The translations under genes and the position numbers were made by a program. From Archivesica marissinica (lineage: Eukaryota > Mollusca > Bivalvia > Venerida > Vesicomyidae): 64,000 nt of DNA. The notes under the pieces were generated by a model. The model did no database searches. It saw nothing but the letters and a program-made list of their open reading frames with translations, and had not been told where the DNA came from. How positions within the stretch are numbered: position 1 is the first letter of the stretch; each line of letters starts with the position of its first letter. Of the stretch, positions 51,551-60,842 are shown one piece after another. The stretch is from contig CM026400.1 of assembly GCA_014843695.1 (NCBI GenBank), positions 34,986,435 through 35,050,434 on the forward strand. Reading direction: 5' to 3'.

Positions 51551-51802
51551 TTATTTTATACAAATTTATTTTAGCTCGATTGCGAAACAAGTTCTTTCAA
51601 CTTATATTAATCACTCTCGAGACCTCATTCCTGATGGAATCCATCGCCATGAAGGAGAGAGAAGAGGCAATGTGGAATTTAAATGCCTTGCCTAAGGACA
51701 CAATCGTAACGGCTCCAGCGGGGCTCGAACTTCGGACCTTTCGCACCTGAAGCGAACGCGAAAGGTCCGGAGTTCGAGCCCCGCTGGAGCCGTTACGATT
51801 GT
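51551..51802 (-). mobile_element. SINE family C with snap-back inverted head
   Basis: A minus-strand SINE C whose tRNA-like head is present twice as an inverted repeat. Arms 51,700-51,743 and 51,759-51,802 are each 44 bp, differ at one position, and enclose a 15-bp loop. The whole structure, hairpin included, lies between perfect 15-bp target-site duplications AATATGCATTCGATT (51,536-51,550 and 51,803-51,817). The inversion therefore arose during or before integration, not by later rearrangement. Confidence 0.9.
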
Positions 51803-51817
51803 AATATGCATTCGATT

Positions 51818-52164
51818 GTACTAACATTAGTATACATATAATATATATAGCCGCCAGCTAGTTAAATAATGGTTACCGATTGCCTACCAGCCTGACGTCT
51901 GGCACACAAGCATAGGATTCGGGAAGTACAGATGTTCATAAAAAAAGAGGTGTCTCATAAGTCAGAAATGGCTGGCCCTTTAAATAGGGGTGACACTATA
52001 ATAAACAAACACTTTACTTTTACACTTTACTTATAAACATTTTCAGAATCAAGTTTACAATGTTCTTGTAAAATGATCTAGGAGTTATAATTAGGTATGT
52101 AATTGTGCTGCCTATGGATTCCTTGTCCCTGAGAACATAGGATGCCTATATTCAATGACGTTTC
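51818..52164. other. Interval with no gene recognised
   Basis: About 350 bp of AT-rich sequence. The phrase TCCTTGTCCCTGAGAACATAGG near 52,118 recurs in variant form near 52,425 and 54,110, so part of this is an old dispersed repeat flanking the Tc1 element. Confidence 0.5.
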
Positions 52165-52396
52165 TGCATCCACTAGACGCAAGGATAATGCAGATTAAAT
52201 ATGTTGGTGGTCATTTTGAAGTCCAAGCTAAGATTTACAAGATTTACACGTAATATGTATTATGGGTCTCTGGCTTATGCTGCATTCACTAGACGCAAGG
52301 ATAATGCAGATTAAATATGTTGGTGGTCATTTTGAAGTCCAAGCTAAGATTTACAAGATTTACACATAAGATGTATTATGGGTCTCTGGCTTATGG
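52165..52396. repeat. 116-bp tandem duplication
   Basis: Two adjacent copies starting at 52,165 (TGCATCCACTAGACGCAAGG) and 52,281 (TGCATTCACTAGACGCAAGG), nearly identical throughout and ending GGTCTCTGGCTTATG. Confidence 0.92.
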
Positions 52397-52557
52397 GTTA
52401 GGTGTCTAGTTGGGCTTCCATTGTATTCCTTGTCTAAAAAAACATAGGATTAACATATTCAATATATGTTCTATTTTGAATAGACGCAGATATAGAGCAA
52501 ACTATGTTATGGCAGCCATTATGACAATCAAAGATGGCGGATTTCCTTATATTTCTA

Positions 52558-54092
52558 TACTCAAACGCAAAAGAAAGTGTGCACGTTTCTTTTTATGATA
52601 GCTATAGTTATATCGGTTATAAATATTTCATCTGTGTAGCACGTGAAGCACGCCTGTCACTGTGTTGAAAAATGGCTACATCGGTCAGGAATGTGTCAGT
52701 ATTGTTACGTAACGTCCCTATACAAGCGTTTTGCACGATTTGTCCGTGCAATGTCTGGACAAATGTGAAATCTGTCAAATAATATCTTATTACTTTCTTA
52801 CAACATCTAAGAGTAAGAAAAACACACAGCAATTTGAATATTTTCAAAACTCGCCATGCCCAGACTCTCTCAGCGTCAACGTATTGAAGCTTTGATGATG
52901 CTGAGCAGAGGTGACTCCATCGATACTGTTTCACGCGCATTTAATTGCCACAGAAACACAGTAAGTAAACTTCGTGCCAGGTTCCAGCAAACAGGAACAG
53001 TTGCCGATCGTCCTCGAACCGGCAGGCCTCGTGTAACTGACGTCAGATTAGACCGTCATTTTGAACTGACGCACACCATGCGTCGTTTCCAAAGTGCTAG
53101 CGCTACAGCGAGGCAATAACGGTATTAGCAGGGACACAGTTCTGAGGCGTCTACGTCATTGTGTTCGGCCTATCAGACCTAGACTGGCTTACGTTGGTAA
53201 TGTACTCGACGTCATCGCGTTGCTCGTTTGAACTGGGCATGGCTTCATCTCCGTTGGCAAAGACGTCAGTGGGATAGAATTGTCTTTTCCGATGAATCTA
53301 GGTTTAATCGGAGTCATCATGATTTGAGGGTGAGGGTATTTATGAGAGGGGAGCGATTTGCTGACGCTTGTGTTGTAGAGATAAACAGGTTTGGCGGGGG
53401 CAGTGTTATGGTTTGGGGCGAGATCATGGGAAACAGGAAAACTGATCTTAATGCAGCCGAGTACATTAAGACCAGTAGCTGTTCCATTCGTTAATCAGCA
53501 TGCACCCGCAACATTGATGCACGACAATGCACATCCCCATACGGCACAGCTAACGCAGCAATACTTAAATGCAAATGGCGTTAACGCCTTGCCTTGGCCT
53601 GTCGTTTCTCCTGACCTCAACCCAATCGAGGATATTTGGGGTGTTCTTGGTCGTTGAGTTGGGTCAAGACATGTCGTCAACAATTTGCAGGACCTACATA
53701 ATGCTCTGCAGATGGAATGGAACAACATACGTACACACGTCGTACAACGTTACGTCAATTCCATGAGACGTCGTATTGTACAGATTATCAGACAAACTGG
53801 CCGCTATACCCGGTATCAATCAAATAATCACAACAAAACCATTAGGAGAGCTGCAAAACGTGATAATACTCACAATAACACCAATATCACAGTTTGTGTA
53901 TTTTTCATTTTGACCGTAAACACATGTAACAGAAATCTGGGCATCTATAGTAACCGCTATTTTTAAAAATATTATTTGGGTTTGTAGGCAATTGAATAAG
54001 CTAAACAGTGGTACCAAACATCATACAATTTCTTTTATGGATATAAGGAATATTAATAAAAACCTATGCACACTTTCTTTTGCGTTTGAGTA
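52558..54092 (+). mobile_element. Tc1/mariner element, complete but inactive
   Basis: A 1,535-bp element with terminal inverted repeats of about 26 bp: TACTCAAACGCAAAAGAAAG at 52,558, with its complement ending at 54,092. TA dinucleotides at 52,556-52,557 and 54,093-54,094 fit the TA target duplication of this superfamily. It carries a disrupted DD34E transposase. Size and structure match a full-length Tc1/mariner element. Confidence 0.93.
52856..53826 (+). pseudogene. Tc1/mariner transposase, DD34E, frameshifted
   Basis: The frame starts with MPRLSQRQRIEALMMLSRGD and an N-terminal helix-turn-helix region (residues about 5-60), followed by a GRPR motif typical of Tc1/mariner linkers. The frame is lost near 53,090. 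The catalytic core resumes at 53,228 with FSDESRF (first Asp) and shifts again between about 53,391 and 53,494. It continues with HDNAHPHTAQL (second Asp) and SPDLNPIEDIW (Glu). There are 34 residues between the second Asp and the Glu, hence DD34E. A TGA near 53,656 interrupts the last part. All three catalytic residues survive, but at least two frameshifts and one stop make this copy non-functional. Confidence 0.92.
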
Positions 54093-54094
54093 TA

Positions 54095-54899
54095 CAAATG
54101 CACACATTGGAGTCCTTGTCCCTGTACACATAGGATTATCGCATTCAATGAAGATTCTGTGTATAAATAATACATCAATAAAGTAAATAACACCTCTAAC
54201 ATTACTAAGAATGATTTATGGTGCTATACTTGAGAGATTATTTCTAGTTCCCAAGCTACAAATAAATTTAAAAAAATATTTAAACTTTCGAAAGACACAT
54301 GTTGGTTGGCAAATTCATATGCAGCTGACATGCGCACTCGAAGCTACGGACATGGGTATTCGCCAGATTGTTTTCATGTTTTTCTTTGAAATGCTAGCGC
54401 AGAGGTGTTGCATCATTGCTACATGTACTATCCGAAATATCGGAATTGTCCGAATCTGTATCAGAATCTAATAATCCTATATTTCTAACTTTTCGCTCCA
54501 CTATCTTTTTCAATCAGCAATAGGTACATTTTCTAACAGTCGGGGTGTTCGAACTTGAAGACATTTTCATGTATTTTACTGAAAAACTCAAACTTCTCAG
54601 GTATGTTCTGTACGTAGCCTCATCAGGCCGAAATATCTCCTAACGAAATGTATTTTCACCGTATTGTTGTCATATCGTAATTGTCACACAGGTAGGTCAC
54701 CGACATCCGAGCTTGCTGCAGTAGTTCCTGTCACAAGCTCTCCTTATATTTCTACTTCTGCAAAGCCTGTATTTTTTCCTTTTTAAGTCACTTACAGTCA
54801 CTGCAGCATCGAAGCAGTTTCTGCATCGTCTTTCCCGTCTTTGCAGTAGTTCTCAACCAAACATGTTTGTGTTTTCTACGCACAGGAGAATAAACGGAC
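54095..54899. other. Interval with no gene recognised
   Basis: About 800 bp between the Tc1 element and the Gypsy remnant. The repeated phrase GCGCACTCGAAGCTACGGACA lies near 54,332. On the minus strand short open stretches look like decayed coding sequence (an Asp/Ser-rich run near 54,440), but no family can be named. Confidence 0.45.
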
Positions 54900-55264
54900 C
54901 TATAACGAATCGCGCCTTCTAAGAAGTTTATTCTGCGACTCCAACTCATGAATCCCATCGCCTTGATGAATTAGTTTATCATCTAAGCTGCTCTTTGTAA
55001 TGTTTTGAATAACAGTATGGGTATTTATATAATTATAAATTAGTATGTCATCTACAATTGCAGACAGGTCAGTCATATCCTCAAAGATTTTGTTCACCTT
55101 TCTCTGAAATATGTCTTGGCTCGAGTTAATTACGAATGGTAGCCTTAGGTAACGGTATCTACCAAAATTAATATGGTAACAATGTCGTCAAATACATGTG
55201 TAATATCAAGCAAGCTGAAATACTGAGCTCCATTGATCAAGTGAAATACTGAGCTCCATTGAGC
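54900..55264 (-). pseudogene. Gypsy-type reverse transcriptase, C-terminal part
   Basis: Minus-strand sequence continuing a Ty3/Gypsy reverse transcriptase after interruption by a LINE. Visible in order are GAQYFSLLD near 55,235, FGRYRYLRLPF near 55,170, SSQDIFQRKV near 55,120, and the active-site motif AIVDDILIY near 55,050 (the YVDD-type box). Past IVDD the sequence diverges and the frame ends at 54,900, so the element's integrase and right LTR are missing or unrecognisable. A 26-bp tandem duplication (starts 55,216 and 55,242) breaks the frame next to the LINE junction. Confidence 0.85.
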
Positions 55265-55458
55265 TTTGCGGTTCTTCTTTCTTCTTTGTTTAAACAGCAC
55301 TCCTTCACTTATGAAGATTAGGTGCTGGCGCCGTAATAAAAAGTGTTAGTTAAGTGCTTGATCAGAAAGTGCTCATTAGAAAGGATACAGTGAATAGACA
55401 TATTTTTAGATATATTTTTAAGTGTTTTTTATAAAACTATGTACATATTTGTGGCAGT

Positions 55459-56970
55459 TTATGCAACATATATTGGGGTGAGGACAGACACAGGGATCAG
55501 GGCCTTGAAGGCGTCCACTGTGTCTGTGGCATATATGGTGGGCGGTAGCATGTTCCACTGAGTGACGGCTCTAGGATAGAAAGAGTATTTGTACGAGTCT
55601 TTAGCTGCGTGAATATGTTTGTAGGTATAGGTGTTACTGTGCCTGGTTCTGGGGTCTGAATGAATAATTAGATTACAGGGTGGTTGGATGGCAACTACGT
55701 GGTGTATGATCTTATAAAACATGATGAGTCTGGTACGGATTCTTCGAATTTCCAAGGTGGGCCAGTTGAGGGTAGTGAGCATGTCAGTTACAGAACTTGT
55801 ATTGTGGTAGCGGTTGGATGTATAGCGGGCTGCACGGCGTTGTACTTTTTCAATTTGACTAATTTGGCTTTTGGTATGTGGGTCCCAAACAGAAGAGGAG
55901 TATTCTAGTTTGGGTCTGACGAGGGCGTTATAAGCATGGTCTTTTACTTTGGTAGAGTTGATTTTTAAATTTCTGCGGAGGAATCCTAATGACTGATTAG
56001 CTTTGCTTGTTATAGAGTTTATATGCTTATCCCATTTTAAGTTATTCTGTAAAGTGAGGCCTAAATATTTTGCATGTTCGACAATTTCAAGGGGGTGGTT
56101 GTGAAGTTTGTATGTAAATTTAACTTGGTTTCTTTTTTGTGTGACATTTAGAACATTACATTTATCAGGGTGAAAATTCATGAGCCAAACCTGCTCCCAT
56201 CTACCAGCAGCGTCTAGGTCAGATTGTAAGAGTTTTGCATCAGAAGTGTTGTTAATTTCTTTATATATAATGCTGTCATCTGCGAATAGTCTAAGGGTAC
56301 TGTGATTGAGGTATTCAGGGAAGTCATTTATATAGATAAGAAAGAGGATAGGCCCCATGACAGTGCCCTGGGGTACTCCGGATGTGACTGGTACAGTGTC
56401 TGATGTTTCCCATTCCAGGACAACTGTCTGGGTCCTATCTCTCAAGAAGTCAGATATCCAATGAAGAGCATTACAATTGATTCCGTAGAATTGTAGTTTG
56501 TAGAGGAGGTGACGGTGAGAAACTTTGTCAAATGCTTTCGCAAAATCCATAATGATGACGTCTGTTTGAATATGTTTGTTGTTAGATTCCGTTAGGTTTT
56601 GGAGAAATGAAATTAGCTGTGATTCGCAGGAGCGGGAAGATCGAAAGCCATGTTGTAGATCATAGAGGATATTATTGTTTTCTAGGTGTGACATTACATT
56701 ACTTGAGATAATATGTTCGAGGAGCTTGCAACACATACATGTGAGTGAAATTGGTCTGTAATTGATCGCATCATGCTTGTCGCCTTTTTTAAATACAGGA
56801 CATACATTTGCGTGCTTCCAGTCTGTAGGGATTTCGCCAAGTGAGAGAGATTTATGAAAAATATTGGTAAGAATTGGTGATATGGAGGCGCTACATTCTT
56901 TTAAGATTTTACTTTGTAGTTTGTCCGGTCCAGCGGCTTTATGTGGTTTGATATTTTCCAGTAACTCCAT
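55459..56970 (-). pseudogene. LINE reverse transcriptase part of the broken ORF
   Basis: This is the 3' half of the LINE protein, 503 residues from the first Met in frame. It contains the fingers/palm motifs in order: KAAGPD (11-16), YRPISLT (71-77), HGFRSSRSC (107-115), MDFAKAFDKV with its catalytic Asp (141-150), SGVPQGTVMGPILF (197-210), the active-site box FADDS (229-233), and a C-terminal domain with a thumb-like region (YLGLTLQNNLKWDKHI, about residue 300). There are no stops. It is in the same frame as the upstream half, but about 165 bp between them is shifted, so the native protein is interrupted. The Met used here is not the native start. Confidence 0.92.
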
Positions 56971-59004
56971 TTTCAGTGATTGAGATGTCTTTCATTTGTG
57001 GATGAGGGCTTGGGCCTTTGTCAGGTATATCATCATTTGTGACAGGGGTAAAAGCTTTTTGGAATTGTTTATTGAGTATGTTGGATTTATCGGTTGCGGT
57101 AGATTTGAGAATGCCGTTCTCTCGGAGGGGGGTATAATTTGACTTTCAGTTTTTTGGGTTTTTATGTACGAGAATAAGTTTTTGGGAGTTTTTGTGAAGG
57201 CTGGGCTATCTTGTTCCGGAATCGGTATGTCGAATATCATGTTTTCAATATATTTCCAATATGCCTGCCTTTGTTCTTTTTGAATTTCGCTTTTTAGGTG
57301 CTTCAGTTGATTATGGTTGTGGTTTTGTTTGCTTCTTGAGAATTTACGTCTATAGTTTTTCATTTTCTTTCTGAGTTCATTTGTTATCCAGGGAAGTTTG
57401 TTGTCAGGTTTTATTAATTTAGTTGGAATATTTTTCGAGATGGAAGCTTGAAGATCATTTTTAAATGTGTTCCAAATATAGTTGATATCTTGTGTGTTTT
57501 GAGTTTCTTGAATTTTCTGATATGTTTCTAGATTGTCTAGATTGATTTTGTCCCAGTCTGCTTTATAATACTTTAGTACTTCCCGTGGAGGGGATTTACA
57601 GCGACGTAGGGAGGTATTACTTTCAAGACATATAATATCATGATCAGCTTCACCGATTGGGGGGATGGTTTCTAAATTATCTATAATGGACGGGTAGTTT
57701 GTGAGAATCAGGTCTAATGTGTTGTCGTTTCGAGTTGGTTTGTCTACAATTTGGTTCAGCGAGTGGTCTGCAATTATGTCTAAGAGTTCTTGATGATGTT
57801 TGATGTTAGTTTTGCCAGGGATTATGCTAGTAGTTTTCCAATCAATATTTCCAAGGTTGAAATCGCCACCAACTAAGATTACAGATCTTGAGTTAGGGAT
57901 TATCCTGCTCAGTGATAGGTTTAGTTGCTCAAGTGAAACTTCGTCATTTGGTTGCGGTCTGTAGAAAGAGGAGATTAATAATTTTCTTGAGTTTTGGATA
58001 GTCAGCTCCACCCATACTATTTCGCAATTGGTCTGTAATTCTTTAACCTCAGAGCTTTGGAATGCATTTCTAACAGCGATAAGGACACCCCCATGGCTTT
58101 GGCCTTTTTTATTGGGTTGGCGATCCTTCCTGTAGACTGTGAAGTGATTTGCTGGAAAGAATTCATACGAAGAGACGGATGGGTCAAGCCAAGTTTCCGT
58201 TCCAATAACAATATCAGGGTTTATCGTGTCTATAAGGAAGTCAAGTTCAGGTTTTTTGTTTTTTAGTGATTGAAAATTTAGGCTTATAATTTTTATGGGT
58301 CGTTTGACGCTTTTTGTCTTTTGTTTGGGTTTGTTAGTATTCTGATTTATTGGGCTCCTATGGGTATGGTTGTCTGACGTTGTTTTGTTTGCATCTGGTT
58401 TAGGGGATGAACAGGCAGTAGGTTTTCCGGGACTATCACAACTTAGAATTGAGAAGTTATTTGAAGATGTAATTGGATCATTTTGGAAGTATGAGCTTGT
58501 GAAATTTGGTAAACCACACTTGAGACAATGCCATGAGAGGTTACTGTTATCCATTAGAGCATACATTGTATTAGTCATCTGTCCTTGACAATTGATATGG
58601 TACCAGGTTCTGCAAGAGTCACATTCCAATGCTTTGGATTTCCAGGTGACTGCTTTGCCACATGTACCACAGTGCCATCTTGGCGTTCTAGGGCCCGGGT
58701 TGAGTTCGACTTGGTTTCCAAGTAACAGTTTGATGAGTAAGTGGTAGTTTTTGTCCGAAGGCGGTAGTATGTGTTTTGTGCAGAAGAATGGTTTTCTGAG
58801 ATGGGATAGCCAGTGGAAGATACTGAGGCATTTGTCTTTCTGAAGAATGGGCGGGTCCGGGTCTGGGAGTGTGATTTGGTAGACAAATAGTGGGGAACAG
58901 CTACTTGTTGGACGGTCATGTGTTTCCTTGTTGTGATAAAATGTCCGTGTTTTTGTAACGCAGAATATGAGGATCAAACCTAACAGTTTGTACATGAGTG
59001 CCAT
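56971..59004 (-). pseudogene. LINE 2A-like, PHD finger and endonuclease part of the broken ORF
   Basis: The likely native start is Met at 59,004 (MALMYKLLGLILIFCV, a hydrophobic, signal-like N-terminus). Residues 97-105 read NQVELNPGP, a 2A-like motif. Residues 112-163 form a PHD-type zinc finger (CGTC ... CDSC ... H..C ... CLKC). About residues 238-460 form an APE-like endonuclease with SLNFQSL, GTETWL, SFYRP, VGGDFN, TLDLILTNYP and ADHD (the usual S of SDH is A). At about 57,126, in a run of six G, the frame shifts; the family-like sequence continues in another frame (EIKS-type linker, KQFQKAF) until about 56,960, where it shifts back. The two compensating indels inactivate the copy. The open frame also runs upstream into Gypsy sequence (to 59,283) by chance. 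Confidence 0.9.
58690..58716 (-). other. 2A-like ribosome-skipping motif in the LINE ORF
   Basis: It encodes NQVELNPGP at residues 97-105 of the LINE protein, just before the PHD finger. The classic 2A consensus is D(V/I)ExNPGP; here the first Asp is Gln, while V-E-x-N-P-G-P is intact. In 2A peptides the ribosome fails to join the last Gly to Pro. 2A-like sequences are known from non-LTR retrotransposons of sea urchins and molluscs. Whether this one still works is unknown. Confidence 0.75.
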
Positions 59005-59148
59005 TTCCGGGTCTGGTACAGGTGGTGCTCGAGTACAGGAAATGTGAGAACAATTACATACACAAAACACACACACAAATGTTACACACAGATGTTGGTT
59101 ATCTTCAGCCCGAGTGCTACCCACGGGCGCAGATGATGGACAAACAAA

Positions 59149-59499
59149 TGAGCATGTTAGTACGTCATCTACGGTTGCCATTGGATAATACGGTCTGCGA
59201 ATTGCTTCATTCAGTGCTTTAGGGTCAAGGCATATCCGTAACTGTCCAGTCTTGGATTTCTCCACTACTACAAGAGAATTCACCTAATCTGTTGGTTCAG
59301 TGACTTTGGTAATACTACAATGTTTCTCCATTCTTTGGAGTTAATCACCCAATCTAGTCTGCAGTGCTACCGGCACACGCCTAGGTGGATTGACTACATG
59401 GACTGTGTTTTCTTTTAAGTGCAGTTTGCAAATCAATGCTTTTAAACACCAATGCCTTTAAAAGGGTCACTGTAATCTCTCATAACACTGTTTTTGTTT
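59149..59499 (-). pseudogene. Gypsy-type reverse transcriptase, N-terminal part
   Basis: Minus-strand remnant with PPRRVPVAL near 59,380, then KVTEPTD, NSLVVVEK, LRICLDPKALN and YPMATVDDVLT, ending at the LINE insertion. This is the standard start of a Ty3/Gypsy reverse transcriptase. At least two in-frame stops are present (one replacing the Trp expected after EPTD), and the linker before PPRR (DYSDPFKGIG near 59,475) lies in a different frame, so it is dead. Confidence 0.87.
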
Positions 59500-59510
59500 A
59501 AGCAATATGT

Positions 59511-59636
59511 TTATTGTTTAATCATATTTTAATTTGCTATTTTACATATATAGTACATAGACTTAACATTCATTATATGTGATAAAATGCAAAATGGGTT
59601 GGGCAACAAGTTCTAGCAACATTAGTAAACTGCCCA
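59511..59636 (-). mobile_element. 126-bp insertion in the Gypsy element with 11-bp TSD
   Basis: Non-coding sequence flanked by AAGCAATATGT at 59,500-59,510 and 59,637-59,647. Gypsy coding sequence lies on both sides (protease to the right, pre-RT linker to the left). One end reads AATGGGTTGGGCAACAAGTTC, also found in variant form near 40,778 and 44,007, so it is a dispersed family. The variable-length TSD suggests retroposition. Confidence 0.83.
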
Positions 59637-59639
59637 AAG

Positions 59640-60840
59640 CAATATGTGTCAATGCCAGTAATATCATATGTTAACTGTATCAGTCCTAGGTCAACGGAGG
59701 TCTGTAAACTGAGAAGGGGTACCGTTGGGGTATCTACAATATGGAACAAAGCTGTTACAGAATTCTCATTGTGTCGGCAAGATAAATGTATGCTACCTAA
59801 TACGGAAAGCTGATTTCCTGTATATGAGGTTAGCTTCGAGTTGGAGGCACCTAATGGGGAATATACCTTCAGGGCATTATAAACTGCGACACGGGCAATA
59901 TGTTAGCGGCACTGCCTATGTCTACCTTAAATCTAACAGGGTCGCCGGAAGGGTCAATGGTCAACTCAACAAATGCACGATCAGAAGAAGAAGTGCTTAC
60001 TGTGTCAATATGAAAATCCTCATCATCTGAATTGCATGTATATTCCTGAATGTTTTCATTGTCAACTGAGTGAATTTTCCTTGAACGACACACACGTTTG
60101 AAATGGTTACGTTTCCCACAATTTCTAATTCTACAAGTCATGCCATTCCCTGGACATTGTCCTTCAAGATGGGTATAGCCACATTTGCCACAATTTGATT
60201 TACGATTGTCATATCGAGGTTTCTGCCGTGGAATCGCCCCTCCTTTCGATGTATTGCCTCCGTATGATTGATACTGCTTCGGCATCGCCCCTCCTGTTGA
60301 TGTAGCACCTGTATACGAGTGTACCTTTGATTTATTTGATTGATATCGTTTGCTAGCCTGAGAACAGGCGTCGATATATTTTGCCTGGTCAGTCAAATAA
60401 ATATATATTTAACACCGAGACGATTAATTGGGCCGTATTGAGTTTCTGATCATATTGCCAGAAGTTAAAAAGTAATAAATCGACAGACTGGCACTCAGGC
60501 TAATCGTTTGCGTACAAAGTCCAGATTTTCAGATTGTGTCATCGATTTCATTTGCATCTGACAATATTCAAAGTTTTGAACAATGTGTGTGGCCTTATCC
60601 ATTGTCAGTGTTTCCCCTTCGTTTATTAATTGTTCTCGACATTACGGAGTTTGTATCAAAGACAACTCTGTCTCTTATCATTTCTTCCGTGTCCTTAAAT
60701 TCACAATATATGGATTTAATTCGTAATCTAGTAACAAATGCATATATTGATTCTGCCCCTTGCATTTCATTGTAAAATTTATATCATGCTGTTTCGGTTG
60801 AACATGGCTTCTAAATAGTTTGTAGAACGTGCCAAGTTTC
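59640..60840 (-). pseudogene. Gypsy-type gag C-terminus, zinc knuckles and protease
   Basis: Read on the minus strand. Near 60,730-60,600 is a gag-like stretch (QGAESIYAFVTRLR, then CEFKDTEEMIRDRVV); a frame change follows, then EGETLTMDKA. The MITE interrupts at 60,354-60,502. Next come two CCHC zinc knuckles around 60,190-60,085 (CGKCGYTHLEGQC is standard; the second has four residues instead of two between its first two Cys). The protease motif is VDIGSAANILP near 59,920 (DIG where DTG or DSG is usual) and the protease continues in another frame (LTSYTGNQLSVLGSIHLSC). The 5' part of gag and the left LTR are replaced by the 46-bp satellite at about 60,840. The gene is broken. Confidence 0.86.
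60354..60502. mobile_element. MITE, TAGCCTG family, copy 3 inside Gypsy gag (9-bp TSD)
   Basis: A 149-bp element with TAGCCTGAG at one end and CTCAGGCTA at the other, flanked by ATCGTTTGC at 60,345-60,353 and 60,503-60,511. It is homologous, in opposite orientation, to the elements at 40,289 and 43,518. Removing it rejoins the gag reading frame across the insertion. The apparent start codon of the downstream frame (60,396) lies inside this MITE and is not native. Confidence 0.92.
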
Positions 60841-60842
60841 TT

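Larger units (their letters stand above)
55265..59148 (-). mobile_element. CR1/L2-type non-LTR retrotransposon (LINE), nested in Gypsy
   Basis: A near-complete LINE of about 3.9 kb in the same orientation as its Gypsy host. The order of parts is a short 5' leader, one long reading frame (2A-like motif, PHD finger, endonuclease, reverse transcriptase), then a 3' UTR ending in an A/G-rich tail (AAACAAAGAAGAAAGAAG on the minus strand). The same five bases TGAGC flank it at 55,260-55,264 and 59,149-59,153, and on either side the Gypsy reverse transcriptase continues. The clade assignment rests on domain order and motif style; a tree would be needed to separate CR1 from L2. Confidence 0.9.
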
